Below, in pieces: positions 1 to 4,688 of a stretch of DNA of 5,021 nt. The stretch's first letter is position 1; each line of letters starts with the position of its first letter. The DNA comes from CAZSTA01 sp964609495 [NCBI: uncultured bacterium] (lineage in GTDB: Bacteria; CAZSTA01), in contig CAZSTA010000175.1 in NCBI GenBank assembly GCA_964609495.1, positions 2,908-7,928 of the forward strand, given 5' to 3'. Under the pieces are notes generated by a model. It was given only the letters and a program-made list of their open reading frames with translations. It ran no database searches and was not told where the DNA came from. Both the position numbers and the translations under genes were made by a program.

Positions 1-552
1 TTCTTTTTACTGATGGTAGTTCTTGCTTTAGTGGTGTCGGGGGCCATCTGTGAACCGTCGTCTCCCGGGGCAATGAAATGCATCGATTTCGAGGATTTGG
101 CATTAGGAACGGCTTGGAGTGTAGGGACCTCGCTCCATCCCTCGGGTTACATGGTTACAGGCAAGGAATTCCAACATTATGGCTGGTGGACTTGGGATGG
201 TTATGCGGATGTCGATACTAGCGGGTTGGCTGGTGGCTCGGGTCAGGATGTGCGGGTTAATAATATCAACCTCGACTTCAATTTCGGCGGCGATGTAAAA
301 GACCTCAGCTTCCGCTTCGGCGAGTACGGTGGTAACCTCAATATCAGAATCAACGGCTATTTTAAAAGCTTCGACAATTTCGCCGATATCAACGGGACCA
401 CCTTCGGTAGCGTTAACGTTTCCGTTACCAATGGTCTTGGCAGTGATAAAGGGGAGGTAAAGTTAACCGGTGGCATAATCACATCGTTCGCTGTTGGTGG
501 GCAAGAACTGTGGATCGACGATGTTTGCCCATCAACGCTTATAATATACTAG
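1..552 (+). CDS. Secreted beta-rich family protein, copy 1 (5' end outside window)
   Basis: The reading frame is open from base 1 to a TAG at 550-552, giving 183 residues. Alignment with copy 2 shows that about six residues and the start codon lie left of the window, so the ATG at 13 is an internal Met of the signal peptide. The visible part starts with the hydrophobic core FFLLMVVLALVVSGAIC. The mature domain opens with CIDFEDLALGT, contains HPSGYMVTG, AGGSG and NNINLDFNFG, then FRFGEYGGNLNI, and ends with GGQELWIDDVCPS and a short LIIY tail. Alternating polar and hydrophobic residues, many G/N turns and no helix-like stretch suggest a beta-sandwich. The Cys of CIDF and the Cys of DDVCPS could form a disulfide joining the first and last strands (inference). 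No catalytic motif is visible. I recognise the sequence style from uncharacterised bacterial exported proteins but cannot assign a function; carbohydrate or surface binding is only a guess. Copy 2 lies about 1,001 bp downstream. Confidence 0.9.
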   Translation, partial: FFLLMVVLALVVSGAICEPSSPGAMKCIDFEDLALGTAWSVGTSLHPSGYMVTGKEFQHYGWWTWDGYADVDTSGLAGGSGQDVRVNNINLDFNFGGDVKDLSFRFGEYGGNLNIRINGYFKSFDNFADINGTTFGSVNVSVTNGLGSDKGEVKLTGGIITSFAVGGQELWIDDVCPSTLIIY

Positions 553-595
553 CTCTAAAATTTAAGGAAGGTGATAAATAATGATAATCAGGTAA
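540..595 (+). repeat. 56-bp direct repeat, copy A (partner 1541-1596)
   Basis: These 56 bases are identical to 1541-1596, an offset of 1,001 bp. The repeat covers the last codons and stop of copy 1, the short spacer, a Shine-Dalgarno site (AAGGAAGGTG) and the tiny frame ATG ATA ATC AGG TAA. Identity stops right after this TAA. It marks the 3' edge of the recent duplication that produced copies 1 and 2. Confidence 0.9.
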
Positions 596-663
596 GTAAC
601 CTTCCTTCGAAAATCGGCATCTATCGCGACTATTACTTAAATGATGTTTGCCCATCTTGGTAA
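562..663 (+). pseudogene. Collapsed paralog between copies 1 and 2
   Basis: The left end (TTAAGGAAGGTGATAAATA, then ATG ATA ATC AGG at 581-592) matches the ribosome site and first codons of copy 3, but a TAA follows immediately. The right end (640-663) reads N-D-V-C-P-S-W-stop, matching the DDICPSR terminus of copy 3. The flank after it (about 664-704, including GGAAGCATATTAAATT and CTGATACTTCACCT) matches the 3' flank of copy 3 at about 2195-2235. Between these ends only about 45 bases remain in place of roughly 530, so this looks like a family member with a large internal deletion. Alternatively, the frame from GTG 571 is open to 663 (30 codons) and could be a small gene, but no start spacing or homology apart from the tail supports it. 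Confidence 0.7.
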
Positions 664-703
664 AAGCTATGGAAGCATATTAAATTGGGGATCTGATACT
701 TCA

Positions 704-827
704 CCTCTCCTCGAGGGAGGAAGAGGATTATCTCTCTTCATCTTAAGCTCAGGATATAATTTCCCCTCACCCTAAGTCTATACTTCGTATTATCCTCTCC
801 CTTGATGGGGGGATTAGGGGGAGGGTG
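704..827 (+). repeat. Cluster of GC-rich REP-like palindromes
   Basis: This part of the 428-bp gap holds several nested inverted repeats. A hairpin of about 9 bp with one bulge runs from 704 to 726 (CCTCTCCTC / GGAGGAAGAGG). An outer inverted repeat pairs CCCTCACCCTAA (764-775) with TTAGGGGGAGGG (814-825) with one mismatch. It encloses the small ATACTTCGTAT hairpin (780-790) and a decayed CCTCTCCC / GGGGGG arm. Related elements follow copy 3, the transglutaminase-like gene and the Cys-rich gene, so this is a dispersed family. It could terminate transcription or protect mRNA ends, but no T-tract follows the stems. Confidence 0.65.
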
Positions 828-844
828 TAAAGGAAACTTTTTAA

Positions 845-895
845 TTCTGGTAACTTTTTAACCTTATATATTTTTGGAAGCGAAAGTTACCAGAA
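845..895. repeat. Perfect 13-bp inverted repeat with AT-rich loop
   Basis: TTCTGGTAACTTT (845-857) and AAAGTTACCAGAA (883-895) are exact reverse complements around a 25-base loop containing TTATATATTTTTGG. The repeat lies 86 bp upstream of copy 2 and no equivalent was found before the other genes. It may be an operator around a promoter -10 region, an RNA attenuator, or the ends of a miniature element. I cannot find a convincing -35 box for the TATATA/TATATT candidates, so the promoter reading stays open. Confidence 0.75.
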
Positions 896-944
896 CACTT
901 GAGTTTTGTTGCCTGCAAAAGTTTTCTTTGTCTAAACAATTCTT

Positions 945-980
945 CTTGAAACTAATCAATGAAGAAAGGAGGGAATAGAA
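945..980 (+). promoter_or_regulatory. Conserved leader block with strong Shine-Dalgarno (copy 2)
   Basis: CTTGAAACTAATCAATGAAG is followed by the ribosome site AAAGGAGGG (965-973), 7 bases before the ATG at 981. Nearly the same leader precedes the transglutaminase-like gene (2400-2435), and a decayed version lies at 3460-3490. The block is too close to the start to be a promoter with its -10 intact, so it is more likely transcribed leader conserved by duplication. Confidence 0.7.
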
Positions 981-1553
981 ATGATGAAGATCAGAGTGTT
1001 CTTTCTACTGATGATGACTCTTGCCTTAGTAGTGTCAGGAGCCATCTGCACATCACCGACTCCCGGGTCAATACCATGCATCCATTTCGGGGATTTGCCA
1101 TTCGGAACGACTTATCACGTAGGGGACACGTTCCATCCCTCGGGTCACATGGTTACAGGCAACGATTTCCAATATAGTACTGGGGGTTGGACTAGCGATG
1201 GTTATGCGAAGGTTGGAAATGCCGGGGAAGCTGGTGGCTCGGGATTGGAGATGTTTGTTAGCAATATTAACCTCGACTTCAATTTCGGCAGCGATGTAAA
1301 AGACCTCAGCTTCCGCTTCGGTGAGTACGGTGGTAACCTCAATATCAAAATCAACGGCTATTTTAAAAACTTCGCCAATTTCGCCGATATCAACGGAACC
1401 ACCTTCGGTAGCGTTAGCGTTTCCGTTACCAATGGCCTTGGCAATGACAAAGGAGAGGTAAAGTTGACCGGTGGCATAATCACATCGTTCTCTGTTGGTG
1501 GGCAAGAACTGTTCATTGACGATGTTTGCCCATCAACGCGTATAATATACTAG
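981..1553 (+). CDS. Secreted beta-rich family protein, copy 2 (complete)
   Basis: This 190-residue protein has a signal peptide at residues 1-22 (MMKIRV, then a hydrophobic core ending VVSGAIC). The mature domain runs from about 33 to 185, with Cys33 (CIHFGDL) and Cys183 (DDVCPS) near its two ends, followed by the tail TRIIY. The ATG at 981 is preferred over 984 because the fourth gene starts with the same pattern (ATG-ATA-AAG-ATC-AGA) at the same distance from its leader. The C-terminal half (from NINLDFNFG) differs from copy 1 at roughly 20 of 290 bases, while the N-terminal half is clearly more divergent (for example THFHPSGHM-type changes, and SGLEMFVSN in place of SGQDVRVNN). One codon is added in the FQYSTGGWTSDGYA segment relative to copy 1. 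No enzyme motif is seen. Copy 3 follows 83 bp downstream and is probably co-transcribed. Confidence 0.93.
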   Translation: MMKIRVFFLLMMTLALVVSGAICTSPTPGSIPCIHFGDLPFGTTYHVGDTFHPSGHMVTGNDFQYSTGGWTSDGYAKVGNAGEAGGSGLEMFVSNINLDFNFGSDVKDLSFRFGEYGGNLNIKINGYFKNFANFADINGTTFGSVSVSVTNGLGNDKGEVKLTGGIITSFSVGGQELFIDDVCPSTRIIY

Positions 1554-1596
1554 CTCTAAAATTTAAGGAAGGTGATAAATAATGATAATCAGGTAA
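1541..1596 (+). repeat. 56-bp direct repeat, copy B (partner 540-595)
   Basis: This is identical to 540-595 and again ends at the four-codon frame ATG ATA ATC AGG TAA (1582-1596). What follows differs: here the sequence goes straight into a 3'-flank-like stretch and the copy 3 ribosome site. Confidence 0.9.
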
Positions 1597-1616
1597 CTGA
1601 GGAAGCATATAAAATT
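1563..1616 (+). pseudogene. Second collapsed paralog (start plus 3' flank only)
   Basis: The start signal TTAAGGAAGGTGATAAATA plus ATG ATA ATC AGG TAA is followed directly by GAGGAAGCATATAAAATTA (about 1599-1617). This matches the 3' flank of the first relict (GGAAGCATATTAAATTGG, about 671-688) and, less closely, that of copy 3. An entire coding body therefore seems to be missing. The remaining AAGG then runs into the true copy 3 ribosome site. An alternative is a deliberate four-codon leader (M-I-I-R) that affects translation of copy 3; the relict reading explains more of the sequence. Confidence 0.55.
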
Positions 1617-1636
1617 AAGGAAAGGAGAGAATAATA

Positions 1637-2194
1637 ATGAAAATCAGAATGCTCTTTTTACTGATGGTGGTTCTCGCCTTAATAGCGTTAGGGGCCGTCT
1701 GTGAACCGCCACCTTCTGGACCAATGAGGTGCATCGATTTCGAGGACTTGGCATTAGGAACGATTTACACTGTAGGGATCTCGTTCCATCCCTCGGGTTA
1801 CACGGTTACAGGCAAGGATTTCCAATGGAGTAATGGGATTTGGACTAACAATGGCTACGCGAAGGTCGATAATGTCGTGAAAGCTGGTGGTTCGGGTAAG
1901 GATATGCAGGTTAATAACATCAATCTCGACTTCAATTTCGGTGGCGCAATAAAAGAACTCAGATTCCGCTTCGGCGAGTATGGCGGTAACCTCAACATCG
2001 ACATCAATGGCGATTTTAAAAACTTCAACAATTTCGTCGATATCAAAGGGACCACAATCGGTGGCGTTAATGTCTCTGTTACCAATGGCCTTGGCAATGA
2101 TAAAGGAGAGGTAAAGTTGACCGGTGGAACGATCAACTCATTCGCCGTTGGTGGGCAAGAATTATGGCTCGACGATATTTGCCCATCTCGATAG
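1637..2194 (+). CDS. Secreted beta-rich family protein, copy 3 (complete)
   Basis: This 185-residue family member starts at an ATG 9 bases after AAAGGAG (1621-1627). The signal peptide MKIRMLFLLMVVLALIALGA ends before Cys22. The mature domain opens with Cys32 (RCIDFEDLALGT) and closes with Cys182 in DDICPSR, so it lacks the T-x-I-I-Y tail of copies 1 and 2. Shared cores are NNINLDFNFG, FRFGEYGGNLNI, NVSVTNGLGNDKGEVKL and SFAVGGQELWLDD. It differs from the other two by charge-changing substitutions such as GAIKELRF for DVKDLSF and INGDFKNF for INGYFKNF. Its ending and 3' flank match the collapsed gene at 562-663, which places it in a second subtype (B) that alternated with the copy 1/2 subtype (A). 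The function is unknown; a secreted beta-sandwich is inferred from composition. Confidence 0.93.
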   Translation: MKIRMLFLLMVVLALIALGAVCEPPPSGPMRCIDFEDLALGTIYTVGISFHPSGYTVTGKDFQWSNGIWTNNGYAKVDNVVKAGGSGKDMQVNNINLDFNFGGAIKELRFRFGEYGGNLNIDINGDFKNFNNFVDIKGTTIGGVNVSVTNGLGNDKGEVKLTGGTINSFAVGGQELWLDDICPSR

Positions 2195-2233
2195 AAACTA
2201 TAGAGGCATACAAAATCGGGTTCTGATATTTCA

Positions 2234-2257
2234 CCTCCCTCTCTTAGGAGGGGGAGG
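2234..2257 (+). terminator. 10-bp stem hairpin after copy 3
   Basis: CCTCCCTCTC pairs with GGGGGGAGG-type sequence across a TTAG loop (one G-T wobble), 39 bases after the stop of copy 3. No clear T-run follows (ATTATCTCTTT), so intrinsic termination is only possible. The hairpin also belongs to the palindromic repeat family of the other gaps. Confidence 0.45.
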
Positions 2258-2275
2258 ATTATCTCTTTCGCTCTT

Positions 2276-2401
2276 ATACGAAGTATCGACTTATTCACAT
2301 TACGAGGTAAAGACATTTTTCCCTCACCTTAGCTCTCTCTCACTAGTGGAGAGGAAATATCTGGATAGGAATTGCTTTTTATATTAGTCTATACTTCGTA
2401 T
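2276..2401. repeat. Inverted pair of ATACTTCGTAT motifs around a palindromic element
   Basis: ATACGAAGTATCGACTT (2276-2292) is the reverse complement, with one mismatch, of the AAGTCTATACTTCGTAT seen at 774-790. A forward copy sits at 2385-2401 with one difference. Between them are CCCTCACCTTAG (2321-2332) and a CTCTC / GAGAG stem around CACTAGTG, relatives of the element at 704-827. The 241-bp gap before the fourth gene is almost entirely made of such elements. TTTTTATATTAG (2376-2387) is AT-rich but has no partner -35 box. Confidence 0.6.
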
Positions 2402-2435
2402 TTGAAACTAATTAAAAAGAAAGGAGGGGATAGAA
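2400..2435 (+). promoter_or_regulatory. Conserved leader block with strong Shine-Dalgarno (fourth gene)
   Basis: TTTGAAACTAATTAAAAAG leads into AAAGGAGGGG (2420-2429), 6 bases before the ATG at 2436. It matches the leader of copy 2 almost base for base, and the match continues into the first codons (AAGATCAGAGT). This is the evidence that leader and signal peptide moved as one piece. Confidence 0.75.
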
Positions 2436-3194
2436 ATGATAAAGATCAGAGTATTTCTTTTACTGATGGTAGTTTTCGCCTTAATAGTGTTGGGGGCTGT
2501 CTGTGAAGAGCCTCTCCCAGATGACCTTCCAGAGACTCGGGATGAAACAACACTTTACGAAGGAATAAAAACCTATGTTCTCACTTCAGCGGGATGGTGG
2601 TATCGACAGGATGGGGTGGTTGATACCAACGTAAATAGCTATTTCCCAGACATTAACCTAAGAAATACAGATACTGCTGAATTGCTTTCCGATCTGGGAT
2701 TGCCAACGAATAGGACTAGCAATGCTACGGAGGTTTGGCAGAGGACTTGTGCTGTCTGGAATTGGCTTAGAAGTAACTTGCTGACTCCAGGAACAACCGA
2801 TTATGATAACGCCAAAAGTTATTACGAGAGTCTTGGGCACTGGCCCTCTTTCGCCGATATTTCCTACATTTATACCCATTTTGGAGGGATATATGTAGGC
2901 ACTTGTATGAGCAGAGCTCAAACCTTTGCCACCCTACTTTGGGTTGTGGGAGTTCATCCTGATCTCTTCGCGATCGGGGAGTCGAAATGGAAAGCAGAGT
3001 ATAGCCAACATATGTTCGTGATTCTCTACCTTGATCCTCACTGGTATTACGTAGATCCGAGCTGTCTTGAGCAGAAAAGTCTATCCTCCGGAAAGGTTGA
3101 AAGTGTAGGATGTACTGCGGCTGATTATAAGCATCCCAACACTATCAAAATTGTGCCTGAGTCTAATTTGAACAAGGTCCCACTTGTAGAATGA
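2436..3194 (+). CDS. Exported transglutaminase-like cysteine protein
   Basis: This 252-residue protein has a family-type signal peptide (MIKIRVFLLLMVVFALIVLGAVC, Cys23) and a transglutaminase-like (papain-fold) domain from about residue 40 to 240. Before the active site, WQRTCAVWNWLRSNL (101-115) fits the helix that usually precedes the core. The nucleophile is Cys157 in GIYVGTCMSRAQTFATLL, the His is His192 in SQHMFVILYL, and the Asp is Asp207 in WYYVDPS; order and spacing fit the superfamily triad. Family members include proteases, amidases and cross-linking enzymes, so the substrate cannot be read from the sequence. The protein should act outside the cytoplasm. Its signal peptide DNA closely matches copies 1-3 but the mature part shares nothing with them, which suggests a domain swap. 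Extra cysteines (105, 210, 226) could be structural. The start is fixed by AAAGGAGGGG at the right distance. Confidence 0.9.
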   Translation: MIKIRVFLLLMVVFALIVLGAVCEEPLPDDLPETRDETTLYEGIKTYVLTSAGWWYRQDGVVDTNVNSYFPDINLRNTDTAELLSDLGLPTNRTSNATEVWQRTCAVWNWLRSNLLTPGTTDYDNAKSYYESLGHWPSFADISYIYTHFGGIYVGTCMSRAQTFATLLWVVGVHPDLFAIGESKWKAEYSQHMFVILYLDPHWYYVDPSCLEQKSLSSGKVESVGCTAADYKHPNTIKIVPESNLNKVPLVE

Positions 3195-3257
3195 TCATAG
3201 TTGGCTTTTGAACTTCTAATTCGGTTATGCAGAGCTAATATTTTGTTAGGGAGTTGT

Positions 3258-3314
3258 GGGAGAGGGGACGTCGAGATAGGACTGGACCCCAGTTCCCTCT
3301 CCCTTAGGGGAGGG
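3258..3314 (+). repeat. Palindromic element with alternative hairpins
   Basis: GGGAGAGGG (3258-3266) is an exact inverted repeat of CCCTCTCCC (3295-3303). The right arm can instead form a local hairpin, CCCTCTCC / GGGGAGGG around CTTA (3295-3314). The two structures exclude each other. The element lies 64 bases after the transglutaminase-like gene and could end its transcript, but no T-tract is present. It is a relative of the elements at 704-827 and 2234-2257. Confidence 0.55.
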
Positions 3315-3356
3315 TGATTTAGAGCGGCTTTGAGATCTAAGCTGATAGATCACATC

Positions 3357-3407
3357 TGGGTTATCAGGAAGCTATTGACTAATGTTGTAGCTCTTGGTAT
3401 AATTAAC
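3357..3407 (+). promoter_or_regulatory. Sigma-70 promoter cassette P1 for the Cys-rich gene
   Basis: TTGACT (3375-3380), a 17-bp spacer and TATAAT (3398-3403) form a near-consensus housekeeping promoter. The 51-bp block including 18 bp upstream of the -35 box recurs at 4744-4794 with two mismatches. Predicted transcription starts near 3410, leaving a leader of about 138 bases before the ATG at 3548. The rest of the 353-bp gap holds the palindrome at 3258-3314 and the relict leader at 3460-3507. Confidence 0.88.
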
Positions 3408-3459
3408 GTCAAATAAGGAGATCATCTGCTCAAGTAGCTTCAAAGAAAAAAAATCCCTA

Positions 3460-3507
3460 TTTGAAACTACTTAAATCTGTGAAAGGAGGACTGAAACAAA
3501 AAGTCCT
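3460..3507 (+). other. Relict family leader and Shine-Dalgarno without a start codon
   Basis: TTTGAAACTACTTAAATCTG followed by GAAAGGAGGA (3481-3490) matches the leaders of copy 2 and the fourth gene, but the expected ATG is replaced by CTGAAACAAAAAG. The ribosome site is also partly inside a 6-bp hairpin, AGGACT (3487-3492) with AGTCCT (3502-3507). It appears to be a dead start of a lost family gene, now lying in the leader of the Cys-rich gene. Confidence 0.6.
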
Positions 3508-3516
3508 AAAAGAAGG

Positions 3517-3546
3517 ATGATTAGTTTCTTTTTATGGAGGTGCTAA
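3517..3546 (+). CDS. Possible 9-codon leader peptide
   Basis: ATG ATT AGT TTC TTT TTA TGG AGG TGC TAA encodes M-I-S-F-L-W-R-C-type sequence (two Phe in a row). Its stop lies one base before the ATG at 3548, a distance that allows translational coupling. AAGAAGG sits directly against its start, which is too close for a good ribosome site. It contains the real ribosome site of the next gene (GGAGGTG, 3536-3542). Chance is quite possible. Confidence 0.2.
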   Translation: MISFFLWRC

Positions 3547-3547
3547 C

Positions 3548-4570
3548 ATGAAGATCTTTGACTTTCTAAGATGTAAAAGTCAAATATTGGTGCTTGAGAT
3601 TATTGTGCTCCTTCTATTTACTTTGACGGTTGGGAGTGTATCAGCTAGTGAGTCAGGAGTAAGTGAGAAACCAGAAGAAAACCAGGAATTACTCAACTGT
3701 CTCTGTAGCTGTGCGGCCCCCCCTGGAGGACAATTCGTGTGTAGTTACAATCTAGAAGATAAGGGATGGTCGCCCTCATGCGCAAACCTTGAAAATGGAC
3801 CCTGTATCTGTAAAGCATACGGTTGCTTCAGAACAAAACTTCCCCCAGAAGGTGAGTGTGGAGATTGGTGCAAAGAGTGCGTTAAAAAATGTTATGAGAA
3901 GTACGGTGTACCCGAGGGTGGTCAACCACCATCTCCCCCTGACGAAGAAGACTATGACTGGGAAGAAAATTGGAATGAATACGATGAATGGGAAGAAGAT
4001 TGGGAAGATTGGAATGAATACGATGAATACAATGAGTGGGAAGAAGATTGGGATGAGTATGAAGAGTGGGAAGAGGGCTATTGGGGAGATGAAGTGACTG
4101 CTGTCGATATATTTAATATATATCCCGAAAGGTTTCGTCGATGCTACGATCTCCCCTATGCTGAGATCCATAAACAGCCGCCTCCCTCAGAAAGACTATC
4201 GGTAGGAGAAGAGAAAAAAAGAATTTATGATGATCTCATTGATAATGGGTATCAATGGCTTAGAACAGGGTTTATACCCAAAGGAGTAGGAGAAAGAGCA
4301 GAAGAATTTCCTGACTTAGGCTTGGAGCCAGGGGACATTCTAATGTTAGGCTTCGATTCCCTTGACCCTCACAATGCCCCTCATTATACTGTGGTAGGAC
4401 CAGATGGGATGATCTATCAGGTTATCAACTGGTCCGAGGGAGGAGCCCTAGATGGTCCTCGCTCTCCAGAATGGCTTTTCAAAAAAAGAACGCTTGTAAA
4501 TCCCTTTACGGGAGGGACGAAAACCTCCCCTAGGATTTTTCAACACTACATAATTTTTAGAAAAGAGTAG
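3548..4570 (+). CDS. Exported Cys-rich / acidic-aromatic protein with papain-like C-terminal domain
   Basis: This 340-residue protein starts after GGAGGTG (3536-3542). Residues 13-30 are a hydrophobic signal or anchor, with a plausible signal peptidase I site after VSA (residue 33). Residues 51-115 carry 12 cysteines (51, 53, 55, 65, 78, 86, 88, 93, 104, 108, 111, 115), likely disulfide-bonded outside the cell or metal-binding. A proline-rich linker (126-131) leads to residues 132-180, which consist only of D, E, N, W, Y and G. The C-terminal domain (about 185-340) has LEPGDILMLG (259-268), then APHYTVVGPDGMIYQVIN with His279. This resembles the GD-[ILV] and His-containing strands of NlpC/P60 or CHAP hydrolases. 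Cys199 (RRCYDLP) is the only cysteine left after the Cys-rich part and could be the nucleophile, but the usual DCSG context is absent, so activity is unproven. P1 drives it. It shares no signal-peptide sequence with its left neighbours. Confidence 0.9.
   Translation: MKIFDFLRCKSQILVLEIIVLLLFTLTVGSVSASESGVSEKPEENQELLNCLCSCAAPPGGQFVCSYNLEDKGWSPSCANLENGPCICKAYGCFRTKLPPEGECGDWCKECVKKCYEKYGVPEGGQPPSPPDEEDYDWEENWNEYDEWEEDWEDWNEYDEYNEWEEDWDEYEEWEEGYWGDEVTAVDIFNIYPERFRRCYDLPYAEIHKQPPPSERLSVGEEKKRIYDDLIDNGYQWLRTGFIPKGVGERAEEFPDLGLEPGDILMLGFDSLDPHNAPHYTVVGPDGMIYQVINWSEGGALDGPRSPEWLFKKRTLVNPFTGGTKTSPRIFQHYIIFRKE
3958..4080 (+). repeat. Degenerate tandem repeat coding the acidic-aromatic segment
   Basis: GGAATGAATACGATGAAT occurs at 3972-3989 and 4011-4028 (13 codons apart). 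TGGGAAGAAGATTGGGA occurs at 3989-4005 and 4037-4053 (16 codons apart). The region is made of GAA/GAT/TGG/TAC codons, probably expanded by slippage while keeping frame. Confidence 0.75.
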
Positions 4571-4688
4571 CACTCAAATAGGGGCATTCTCACGAATACT
4601 ACCTTCTTTAAAATTTTAACTCTAATTTCTTCCTCCCTTTTCAAGTGGTTTCAAGTAAATAAGTTCTTGTATTACCTCCCTCACCCTA

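Noticed and set aside
755-760. TATAAT as a promoter for copy 2
   Set aside because: No acceptable -35 box lies 16-18 bp upstream, and the transcript would have to read through several GC-rich palindromes.
780-790. Similarity of ATACTTCGTAT to half of a loxP-type recombination site
   Set aside because: Only about ten bases agree, the spacer and paired 13-bp arms are missing, and no recombinase gene is present. A short hairpin motif explains the copies better.
862-876. Archaeal TATA box
   Set aside because: The two near-perfect bacterial sigma-70 promoters make an archaeal source unlikely, and no BRE-like element precedes it.
1068-1505. 145-residue open frame on the - strand
   Set aside because: It mirrors the conserved coding sequence of copy 2, has no own ribosome site or recognisable domain, and the + frame is clearly the conserved one.
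540-1596. CRISPR-like array
   Set aside because: Only two copies of the 56-bp block exist, 1,001 bp apart, and they span the ends of duplicated genes.
1855-2316. 153-residue open frame on the - strand over copy 3
   Set aside because: Shadow of the copy 3 coding frame that runs into the palindromic gap; no start signal and low-complexity Pro/Leu/Ser composition.
2124-2387. 87-residue + frame from within copy 3 into the gap
   Set aside because: It begins in another frame of a conserved gene and translates palindromic repeats; no ribosome site.
3776-4171. 131-residue hydrophobic - strand frame
   Set aside because: Its F/I/P-rich sequence is the reverse complement of the GAA/GAT/TGG repeat, so it is a composition artefact.
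4639-4656. TTTCAAGT direct repeat, 10 bases apart
   Set aside because: Eight-base repeats are short in AT-rich DNA, and the pair lies more than 100 bp from promoter P2.
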